Below are positions 8,343 to 15,424 of a stretch of 27,655 nucleotides of DNA, in pieces. Below the pieces are notes generated by a model that worked only from the letters and a program-made list of their open reading frames with translations, searched no databases and had not been told where the DNA came from. Each line of letters opens with the position of its first letter. Position 1 is the stretch's first letter. The position numbers were made by a program, and so were the translations under genes. This DNA is from Acetobacteraceae bacterium (GTDB taxonomy: Bacteria; Pseudomonadota; Alphaproteobacteria; Acetobacterales; Acetobacteraceae): positions 1 through 27,655 of the forward strand of contig DAHUXX010000201.1 in assembly GCA_027306955.1 (NCBI GenBank), given 5' to 3'.

Positions 8343-9635
8343 ATGTCCGGCCGCATCGAGGGGCTGATCGCGCGCCTGCAAGCGCGGCATCCGCGCCTCA
8401 TCGACCTCTCGCTCGGGCGCTTGCAGCGCGTGCTCGCCGCGCTGGGCGACCCGCACCGCCACCTGCCGCCGGTGCTGCACGTCGCCGGCACCAACGGCAA
8501 GGGCAGCACCTGCGCCTTCATGCGCGCGATCGGCGAGGCGGCGGGGATGCGCGTGCACGTCTTCACCTCGCCGCACCTGGTGCGCTTCAACGAGCGCATC
8601 CGCCTCGCCGGGACGCTGGTCTCCGACTCGGTGCTGGAGGCGGCAGTCGGCACCGTCGAGCGGGTCAATGCCGACGCACCTCTTTCCGTGTTCGAGACAA
8701 TCCAGGCCGCCGCGTTCCTGCTCTTCGCCGAGACGCCGGCCGATCTGTGCGTGCTGGAGGTTGGGCTCGGCGGACGCTGGGACGCGACCAACGTCGTCGA
8801 GCATCCGGCGGCCTGCGCCATCACCTCCATCTCCATGGACCACCGCGACTTCCTCGGCGACACGATCACCAGGATCGCGGGCGAGAAGGCGGGGATCATC
8901 AAGCCGGGCGTGCCGGTCGCGACCGGGCGGCAGGTCGCGGAGGCGATGGCGGTGATCGAGGCCGAGGCCGCGGCCCAGGGCGCGGCCCTGCTGCGCCGCG
9001 ACCATGAATGGAGCGTTGAGCCTGCCGCGGGCGGCCTGCTGTGGCGCGACGCCGGCCACGCCTTGCCGCTGCCCTTCCCGTCGCTGCCGGGCGAGCACCA
9101 GCACGACAACGCGGGGATCGCGGTCGCCGCGGTCCGCGCGGCACGGCTCGGCATCGGCAACGAAGCCATCGCCGCCGGCATCGCGCGCGCCGCCTGGCCC
9201 GCGCGGTTGCAGCGCCTCGCCGGCGCGCTCGCGAAATCCCTGCCGCCGGGCTGGGAGCTCTGGCTCGACGGCGGGCACAACGAGGGCGGCGGCGCCGTGA
9301 TCGGCGCCTTCCTCGCCGGCTGGACGGACCGGCCCGCGCATGTGGTGGTCGGCATGAAGAAATCGAAGGACAGCGCGGGGTTCCTCGCCCCGATCCTGCC
9401 GCATGCCGCGACGCTGTGGGCGGTGGCGGAGCCGGGCCAGCACCTCGCGATGCCAGTCGAGGACATCGTCGCGGCCTCGGGCGGCGTCGCGCGGCCGGGG
9501 CCGACCGTCGCCGAGGCGCTCGCGGCGCTCGCGCGCGAACCAGGAGCGCGCGAGAGGCCCGCGCGCGTGCTGATCTGCGGCAGCCTCTACCTCGCGGGCG
9601 AAGTGCTCAAGGCCGACGGAACGCTGCCGGAATAG
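8343..9635 (+). CDS. folC: Folylpolyglutamate synthase / dihydrofolate synthase
   Basis: A 430-residue Mur-ligase-family enzyme that adds glutamate to dihydropteroate and to folates using ATP. The P-loop GTNGKGST is at 49-56. It is followed by the family segments FTSPHLVRFNERI and LEVGLGGRWDATN, then the metal/lysine region GEKAGIIKPGVP, all with expected spacing. The C-terminal ligand domain contains LDGGHNEGG, the usual D-G-A-H-N site with Gly in place of Ala. The ATG lies 6 nt after the accD stop, so translation is probably coupled. Its TAG is only 10 nt from the stop of the convergent ornithine cyclodeaminase-family gene, and no terminator with a T-tract fits between them. Confidence 0.95.
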   Translation: MSGRIEGLIARLQARHPRLIDLSLGRLQRVLAALGDPHRHLPPVLHVAGTNGKGSTCAFMRAIGEAAGMRVHVFTSPHLVRFNERIRLAGTLVSDSVLEAAVGTVERVNADAPLSVFETIQAAAFLLFAETPADLCVLEVGLGGRWDATNVVEHPAACAITSISMDHRDFLGDTITRIAGEKAGIIKPGVPVATGRQVAEAMAVIEAEAAAQGAALLRRDHEWSVEPAAGGLLWRDAGHALPLPFPSLPGEHQHDNAGIAVAAVRAARLGIGNEAIAAGIARAAWPARLQRLAGALAKSLPPGWELWLDGGHNEGGGAVIGAFLAGWTDRPAHVVVGMKKSKDSAGFLAPILPHAATLWAVAEPGQHLAMPVEDIVAASGGVARPGPTVAEALAALAREPGARERPARVLICGSLYLAGEVLKADGTLPE

Positions 9636-9645
9636 GCGCGGCGCC

Positions 9646-10566
9646 TCAGCGCACGCGCCGCCAGACCAGGCCCGCGAGCGCGATGTCGCCGAGCGCGATG
9701 CCGCGGAAGGCGAAGCCGGTCCGCTCGGTCGCGTCGAGCCGCGCCGGCATCCGCCCGGTGACGAGGTCGGCGAGGTCACCGTTGACGCGCTCTATCGGCA
9801 CCATCGGCTTCGCCACCGTTCGCTCCTGCGCGAGGTCGTCGATCGCGATCCGGTCGAAGCCCGCGAGCCCGGGTTCGAGCCAGGGCACCGCGAGATCGAC
9901 CATGGCGGCGAAGGCGCCCGGCCGCATGTGCCGCGCGTCGAGGAAGGGCGCCACGCCGAGATCGACCGAGGTCACGACGATATCCGCGCCTAGCGCCACC
10001 TCGGCATCGACGGCCACCGCTTCGAGCCCGCGCGCGCGCACCGCCGCCAGCACCGCGTCGCGGTTCGCTGCCCCGCGCCCGGCGACCAGCACCCGGCGCA
10101 GCGGGAACATCTCCGCGAAGGCCGCGAGGTGGGAGTGCGCCTGCACGCCGCAGCCGATCAGCCCCAGCGTGGAGGAATCCGGCCGCGCCAGGCGCTTCGC
10201 CGCGACCGCCGAAAGCCCCGCCGTGCGCACCGCGGTGACCCACGGGCCGTCGAGCAGGGCGAGCGGCTCGCCGGTCTGCCCGTCCAGCACCAGCACGCTG
10301 CCCAGCACGGAGGCGAGCCCGCGCGCCTTGTTGGCGGCGTTGGCGATCACCGCCTTGACCACCATCACCTCGGCATCAACCGCCAGCATCGCCAGCGCCA
10401 GCCGCCCGTCACCGGGCTCGATATAGGCCTTGGGCGCGGTGTGCAGCGCGCCCGTCTCCCGCGCGCGGACGGATTGCTCGATCGCCTCCACCACGTCGAC
10501 GGTGGAGAGGCGGAGCGCGTCGAGCTGGGCGGCGGAGAGGAAGGCCGGGGCGTCGCCCCGCGTCAT
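9646..10566 (-). CDS. Ornithine cyclodeaminase / mu-crystallin family dehydrogenase
   Basis: A 306-residue NAD(P)-dependent enzyme. Family members include ornithine cyclodeaminase, lysine cyclodeaminase, alanine dehydrogenase and delta1-pyrroline-2-carboxylate (ketimine) reductases. The Rossmann fingerprint GLIGCGVQAHSH is at 135-146. The substrate-carboxylate region TAVRTAGLSA (111-120) contains Arg114, and Lys71 lies in the expected basic position. Which substrate is used cannot be told from the sequence. The start ATG 10566 is the only one in frame; a duplicated ATG 14 nt upstream leads only to a five-codon frame. It is 24 nt downstream of trxA on the same strand, so probably cotranscribed, and sits at the trxA-folC junction where these two are normally neighbours. 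Confidence 0.88.
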   Translation of the reverse strand: MTRGDAPAFLSAAQLDALRLSTVDVVEAIEQSVRARETGALHTAPKAYIEPGDGRLALAMLAVDAEVMVVKAVIANAANKARGLASVLGSVLVLDGQTGEPLALLDGPWVTAVRTAGLSAVAAKRLARPDSSTLGLIGCGVQAHSHLAAFAEMFPLRRVLVAGRGAANRDAVLAAVRARGLEAVAVDAEVALGADIVVTSVDLGVAPFLDARHMRPGAFAAMVDLAVPWLEPGLAGFDRIAIDDLAQERTVAKPMVPIERVNGDLADLVTGRMPARLDATERTGFAFRGIALGDIALAGLVWRRVR

Positions 10567-10589
10567 GGGCGGTCCGTCATGGCCGGTCC
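10562..10589. repeat. 14-bp tandem duplication between trxA and the cyclodeaminase-family gene
   Basis: GTCATGGGCGGTCC (10562-10575) is followed at once by GTCATGGCCGGTCC (10576-10589), with one mismatch, and then by GTCA. On the minus strand the unit includes the ATG start of the downstream gene, so the start-codon region exists twice. Only the ATG at 10566 opens the long frame. Confidence 0.85.
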
Positions 10590-10590
10590 G

Positions 10591-10917
10591 TCACAGGGCG
10601 TTCGCCACCCACTGCCTGAGCGCGCTCTTCGGCGCGGCGCCGACCTGGGTCGCCACCGGCTTGCCGTCCTTGAACAGCATCAGCGTCGGGATGCCGCGCA
10701 CGTTGTACTGCGTCGGCGTCATCGGGTTCTCGTCGATGTTCACCTTCGCGACCGTCAGCTTGCCGGCGTATTCCGCGGAGATCTCGTCGATCGCCGGCGC
10801 GATCGCGCGGCACGGGCCGCACCATTCCGCCCAGAAATCCACCAGCACCGGGCCCGGCGCCTTGAGCACGTCGGCGGTGAAGCTGTCGTCGGTGACGTTC
10901 TTCGTGTGTTCGCTCAT
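10591..10917 (-). CDS. trxA: Thioredoxin
   Basis: A 108-residue thioredoxin. The redox site WCGPC is at 32-36 within VDFWAEWCGPC, and the cis-proline is Pro77 in GIPT. These match the E. coli protein in spacing and length. It reduces cytoplasmic disulfides such as those in ribonucleotide reductase, and is itself reduced by thioredoxin reductase. The ATG at 10917 is chosen over an upstream in-frame start at 11037: it gives the canonical N-terminus and has an AGGAA ribosome site 6 nt before it. It lies between addA and folC, as in other alphaproteobacteria, but a divergent dehydrogenase gene now separates it from addA. Confidence 0.96.
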   Translation of the reverse strand: MSEHTKNVTDDSFTADVLKAPGPVLVDFWAEWCGPCRAIAPAIDEISAEYAGKLTVAKVNIDENPMTPTQYNVRGIPTLMLFKDGKPVATQVGAAPKSALRQWVANAL

Positions 10918-11069
10918 CTGCTGTTCCTGATCCTCTGGCCCCGATTCGCTGGCGTTCAAGGTGGCGCGCCGCCCCCCCGTGATCAAGCCCGGCCTCGGAC
11001 CGGCCCATCGATGGACAGGGGTCGGGCCCGCCGCCATGCTGCCGCCAACACAAGGCGGAGGCGGCGCAC

Positions 11070-12047
11070 ATGAAAATCTCGATCCTCGACGATGTGTTCG
11101 ACGTGCTGCGCACGCTGCCCTGCTACGCCAAGCTCGCGGGGCACGACGTCACCATCTGGAACGAGCACGTCCAGGACACCGCCATCCTCGCCGAGCGGCT
11201 GAAGGACGCGGAGGTCCTGGTGCTGATCCGCGAGCGCACGCGCATCGAGGCGGCGCTGGTCGAGCGCCTGCCGAAGCTGCGGCTGATCAGCCAGCGCGGC
11301 GTCTTTCCGCATATCGACGTGCCGGCCTGCACGCGCGCCGGGATCATCGTCTCCTCCAACCTGCAGGCGGGCGGGCCCTCGCACGCGACGGTGGAACTCA
11401 CCTGGGCGCTGATCCTTGCCGCCGCACGCCGTCTGCCGGAGCAGATCGCCTCCGCCAAGGCAGGGCACTGGCAATGGGGCATGGGCAGCACGGTGCGCGG
11501 CAAGACGCTCGGCATCCACGGCTACGGCAAGATCGGCGCGGCGGTCGCGCAGGTCGGGCGCGCCTTCGGCCTGCCGGTGCTGGTCTGGGCGCGCGAGGAA
11601 TCCCGCGCGCGCGCCCAGGCTGATGGCCACGAGGTCGCAGCGAGCGCGGAGGATTTCTACAGCCGCGCCGACATCGTGACACTGCACATGCGCATGCTGC
11701 CGGCGACACGCGGCATCGTGACCGCTGCGCTGTTGGCGCGCATGAAGCCGCAGGCGATGCTGATCAACACCAGTCGCGCCGGCCTGGTCGAGCCAGGCGC
11801 GCTGGAGGCGGCGTTGCGCGCCGGCCGCCCGGGCCTCGCCGCCGTCGATGTCTACGAGCAGGAGCCGGCGGTGTCGCACCCGCTGTTTTCGCTGCCCAAC
11901 TGCATCTGCACGCCGCATATCGGCTACGTGACGCGCGAGGACTACGAGTCGCAGTTCTCCGACGTGTTCGACCAGATCGTGGCCTATGCCGCGGGCTCGC
12001 CGATCAACGTCGTCAACCCCGAGGTGCTCGGCAAGCCAGGCGCGTAG
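11070..12047 (+). CDS. D-2-hydroxyacid dehydrogenase family protein
   Basis: A 325-residue NAD-dependent oxidoreductase that would interconvert a 2-keto acid and a D-2-hydroxy acid. The nucleotide fingerprint GYGKIG is at 151-156. The catalytic triad is complete with exact family spacing: Arg236 (NTSRAGLV), Glu265 (DVYEQEP) and His283 (TPHIGY). Residues near the substrate loop do not identify the acid used; phosphoglycerate, glyoxylate and hydroxypyruvate are among family substrates. The ATG has GGAGG 8 nt upstream. It is divergent from trxA (152 nt apart) and convergent with addA, and its last 64 nt overlap the addA 3' end. It appears inserted into the conserved addA-trxA junction. Confidence 0.9.
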   Translation: MKISILDDVFDVLRTLPCYAKLAGHDVTIWNEHVQDTAILAERLKDAEVLVLIRERTRIEAALVERLPKLRLISQRGVFPHIDVPACTRAGIIVSSNLQAGGPSHATVELTWALILAAARRLPEQIASAKAGHWQWGMGSTVRGKTLGIHGYGKIGAAVAQVGRAFGLPVLVWAREESRARAQADGHEVAASAEDFYSRADIVTLHMRMLPATRGIVTAALLARMKPQAMLINTSRAGLVEPGALEAALRAGRPGLAAVDVYEQEPAVSHPLFSLPNCICTPHIGYVTREDYESQFSDVFDQIVAYAAGSPINVVNPEVLGKPGA

Positions 12048-15000
12048 CGGTCGAGCAGCGCGTCCGGCAGTTCCATCACCGCGGCGCCCACGGTCCAGAC
12101 CAGCACGCAGCGCACCGCGCGGCCGGGCAGGGCGGCGGCGACGGTCGCGCGGTACGCCGCCATCTGGCGCAGATAGGCGACCGGCACCGCGTCCGCCGAG
12201 GCGGGCGGATGGCGATCCGTCTTGTAGTCGAGGATGGCGGCACCGTCGGGCGTGATCGCGATGCGGTCCACCACGCCGCCCACGATCATGCCGCCGATGC
12301 GGCCGGTGATCGGCACCTCGGCGCGGCTCTGCGGCCCGAACGCGGCGGCGAGCGCCGGGTGCGCCAGCACGGCGGCGACTTCCGCCAATGCCGCCGCGGC
12401 GTCGGCCGCCGAGAAACCCTGGCCTGGCGCCTCCAGGAAGCGCCGCACCGCCGCCTCGCGCGAGCCGGGGTCCAGGTCCGGGAGATGCTGCAGCAGCGCG
12501 TGCAACGCCCGGCCGCGCGCGCGCGCGCGTGTCGCCTCCATCCGCGCGGCGAGCGGCGAGAGCGCCGCGGGCGGCGCGCCAAAGGCGACCCCTTCCGGCC
12601 GGCTCGGTACCAGCGAAGCGACCGCGTCCTCCACCGGCGGCGGGCGCGGGCGCCATTCCGGCGCGGTGCCGGCCCAGTCCGGCGGTGCCGCTTCCACCGC
12701 CGCCCGCGCCTGTCCGGCCGTGCGCGGCGACGCCTGCTGCTCGCTCGCGAACACGCGCGCCGGGCCCGGCCAGTCGCCGGCGAGCGGCTCCGTCACGCCA
12801 GGCAGCCGGTCGAACCCCTGCTCCACGGCGCGGTACCAGCAATTCCCGGGCGGGCTGTTGACGCCCTTCCAGCCGCAGACGACCAGCCGGTCCTCCGCGC
12901 GCGTCAGCGCCACGTAGAGCAGGCGGTTGCGCTCCTCCCGCTCCGCTTCCGCCGCCGCCTGCGCCGCATCGCGCGTCGCCTCGCAGCCGAGCGCGCCACC
13001 GGGCGCGTAGACCGGCAGCTCGCGTCCCGTGCCGTCGTCGATCCAGCGCATGCCCTGCGGGCGCGGCGGCTTGCCCGTGGTGTCCGGGAGGATCACCACC
13101 GGCGCCTGCAAGCCCTTCGCGCCATGCACCGTGAGGATGCGCACCGCGTCGGCCCCGGCGCCGGGCTCGCGCTTGATCTCCGCCGTCGAGGACCGCAGCC
13201 AGTCGAGGAAACCGAGCAGTGACGGCGGCTCCTCGCGCGCATGCTCCAGCGCCATCGCCAGCAGTTCGTCGAGTGGTTCCGCGGCGTCGGCGCCAAAGCG
13301 CGCGAGCAGCCGCGCCCGCCCGCCGAGCGGGCCGAGCGCATGCGCGACGAGCGCGTGCGGGGCCACGAAGTCGGCGCGGCGGAACAGCTCCGCGAAGAAG
13401 GCGTGCGCCGCCCGCCAGCGCGGGTCCTCTGTCGCGCGCGCCGCGAGTTCCGCGTGCAGCGTGCCCGTCCGCCCCGGCGCGAGCGCGATGAGGTCGTCGT
13501 CGTCGAGCCCGCCGAGGGGGCTGGTGAGGAATGTCGCGAAGGCGAGGTCGTCGCCCGGCAGCAGCAGCGCGTCGAGCAGCACGAGGATGTCCGCCACCGC
13601 CGGCTGCTCCACCAGCGCCATGCGGTCGAGCCCGGCGACCGGCACGCCGCGCGCCTTGAGGTCGCGCACCAGCGCGCGCTCGAACACGCCGCGCTTGCGC
13701 ACCAGCAGCATGATGTCGCCTGGCCGTAGCCGCCGTGCCCGCGCGGGCAGCATCTCACCGGTCGCGGGATTCGTTGCCGACGCGATCCATTGTCCGAGCA
13801 TTGCGGCGAGGCGCTGCGGCGCACCCAGGGCGCTCGCGTTGGCCGCCGTGACCGTCCATGGTCCAGGCTCGTCCACGGCGCGGGCCTCCACCAGCGGCCA
13901 GAGCTCCACGCGCCCCGCCTCGCCCTCGCGCGCGCTGCGATGATGCAGCGTGGCGGGCGGGGTCACGCCGTCGCAGACATCGCCGGCGGCGAACACCGCG
14001 TCCACCAGCGCCAGCACCGGGGCGGCGGAGCGGAACGAAACATCGAGCGCCACCGCGTGGAACGCCTCTCCCGCGAGCCTGCCAAGACGTTGCGCCTGGC
14101 GATCGAATTCCACCGGTGCTGCGCCCTGGAAGCTGAAGATGGACTGCTTGCGGTCGCCGACGGCGAAGATCGTTCGCAGGCCTGGCTTCGCGCCGAGGCC
14201 AGCAAAGAACTCCTCGGTCAGCCGGTCCACGATCTCCCATTGCGCGGGCGAGGTGTCCTGCACCTCGTCGAGCAGCAGATGGTCAAGCCCGCCGTCGAGC
14301 TTGTAGCGCACCCAGGCCGCACCGGGGTCACGCAGCATCTGCTGCGTCTTCGCAATGAGGTCGGCGTAGTCGAGCAGCCCCGTCGCGTCCTTGTGGGCGG
14401 CGTAATGCTCGGCGATGGGCGAGGCAAGGCCGGCCAGTGCCGCGGAGACGGCGGCGATCTCGTGTGCCGCGATCGCATCCTCCAACGCCAGGATCCGTTC
14501 CGCCTCCGCCGCCACGGCTTCGAGGAAGACCTGCTGCGCCGGCGTCGCCTTGCCGTCACTGACGCGGAAGCGCCGCGCCGCGCCGCTCGATCCGATGATG
14601 CAACGGCGCCAGGTATCGAAGTCGCCCGGCGTGTCGAGCCAGGCCAGCATGCGCGCCGCGAAGTCCCGTGCCTCCTTGCCCTTGTCCAGACCGCGCGCGG
14701 TGCGCCGCAGCGCCGCCGCGTCCATCCCCGCGAGCAGCGCCGCGCGCGCCGCCTCGGGATCGTCGGCGGCGCCAAGCACCCGCCGCAGCGCCGTCTCAAG
14801 ATGCGCGGCGCCGGCCGGCATCGCGTCGTCCAGACGTTGCGGATCCATGATGAGCGTCGCCACCAGGCCACGGAAGTCGCGCAGGTCCATCCGCGCCGCG
14901 ACGCGCGCGACCAGCGGCGCCGACGCGTCGCGCGCCAGCAGGTGCTCGACCTCCGCGCCGAGGGCCGCCGCCATCCGCGTCTCCTCCGCGAGGCGGAAGC

Positions 15001-15424
15001 GCGGCGACAGCGCCGCCTCGATCGGGAAGCGCCGCAGCAGGGACTGGCAGAACGCGTGCACCGTCTCGATGCGCATGCCGCCGGGCAGGTTCAGCACGCG
15101 CGCGAGCAGGCGCCGCGCCTCCGCGCGCGTCGTGGTGGAGGGCGTGAGGCGCAGGTCCGCCAGTGCCTGGTCCAGGGCCGCGTCCGGCGCCCGTGCCCAG
15201 TCGGTGAGCCGCTGCTGCAGCCGCACCGCCATTTCCGCCGCCGCCGCGCGGGTGAAGGTGAGGCAGAGGATGCCGGCGGGGTCGGCGCCGCCGAGCATCA
15301 GCCGCAGCAGCCGGTCCGTCAGCAGCTTGGTCTTGCCGGTTCCCGCCGAGGCCGCGACGAAGGCCGAGACAAGCGGGTCCGAGGCGAGGAGCTGCGATGC
15401 CGCGGCCGCCTCAAGTGGGTTCAT
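11984..15424 (-). CDS. addA: AddA: helicase-nuclease subunit for double-strand-break repair
   Basis: A 1146-residue UvrD-like helicase with a C-terminal RecB-family nuclease. With AddB it resects broken DNA ends for RecA. In order: Walker A ASAGTGKT (25-32), CLTFTRAAAAEM, Walker B LLLDEVQDTSPAQW, FAVGDRKQSIFSFQGA, the RILTVHGAKGLQAPVV motif, LLYVALTRAEDRLVV, and the nuclease core AILDYKTDRHPP near the C-terminus. The ATG at 15424 gives the canonical FVAASAGTGKT opening; longer frames run into addB. The start lies 14 nt inside the addB 3' end. The last 20 residues are encoded antisense to the neighbouring dehydrogenase gene and look like an added tail after LLDR. Confidence 0.95.
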   Translation of the reverse strand: MNPLEAAAASQLLASDPLVSAFVAASAGTGKTKLLTDRLLRLMLGGADPAGILCLTFTRAAAAEMAVRLQQRLTDWARAPDAALDQALADLRLTPSTTTRAEARRLLARVLNLPGGMRIETVHAFCQSLLRRFPIEAALSPRFRLAEETRMAAALGAEVEHLLARDASAPLVARVAARMDLRDFRGLVATLIMDPQRLDDAMPAGAAHLETALRRVLGAADDPEAARAALLAGMDAAALRRTARGLDKGKEARDFAARMLAWLDTPGDFDTWRRCIIGSSGAARRFRVSDGKATPAQQVFLEAVAAEAERILALEDAIAAHEIAAVSAALAGLASPIAEHYAAHKDATGLLDYADLIAKTQQMLRDPGAAWVRYKLDGGLDHLLLDEVQDTSPAQWEIVDRLTEEFFAGLGAKPGLRTIFAVGDRKQSIFSFQGAAPVEFDRQAQRLGRLAGEAFHAVALDVSFRSAAPVLALVDAVFAAGDVCDGVTPPATLHHRSAREGEAGRVELWPLVEARAVDEPGPWTVTAANASALGAPQRLAAMLGQWIASATNPATGEMLPARARRLRPGDIMLLVRKRGVFERALVRDLKARGVPVAGLDRMALVEQPAVADILVLLDALLLPGDDLAFATFLTSPLGGLDDDDLIALAPGRTGTLHAELAARATEDPRWRAAHAFFAELFRRADFVAPHALVAHALGPLGGRARLLARFGADAAEPLDELLAMALEHAREEPPSLLGFLDWLRSSTAEIKREPGAGADAVRILTVHGAKGLQAPVVILPDTTGKPPRPQGMRWIDDGTGRELPVYAPGGALGCEATRDAAQAAAEAEREERNRLLYVALTRAEDRLVVCGWKGVNSPPGNCWYRAVEQGFDRLPGVTEPLAGDWPGPARVFASEQQASPRTAGQARAAVEAAPPDWAGTAPEWRPRPPPVEDAVASLVPSRPEGVAFGAPPAALSPLAARMEATRARARGRALHALLQHLPDLDPGSREAAVRRFLEAPGQGFSAADAAAALAEVAAVLAHPALAAAFGPQSRAEVPITGRIGGMIVGGVVDRIAITPDGAAILDYKTDRHPPASADAVPVAYLRQMAAYRATVAAALPGRAVRCVLVWTVGAAVMELPDALLDRYAPGLPSTSGLTTLIGEPAA

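Noticed and set aside
9634..9646. Palindrome AGGCGC-G-GCGCCT between convergent folC and the cyclodeaminase-family gene as a terminator
   Set aside because: The centre is only one base, too short for an RNA loop unless the stem opens, and there is no T-tract.
7176..9779. 867-codon minus-strand frame opposite trpA-accD-folC
   Set aside because: The three sense genes are certain, and the antisense translation has no recognisable motif.
12520..12540. Alternating GC run (GCGCGCGCGCG) inside addA as a possible Z-DNA or regulatory site
   Set aside because: It encodes the Arg/Ala stretch TRARARGRA in AddA and is what codon bias would give.
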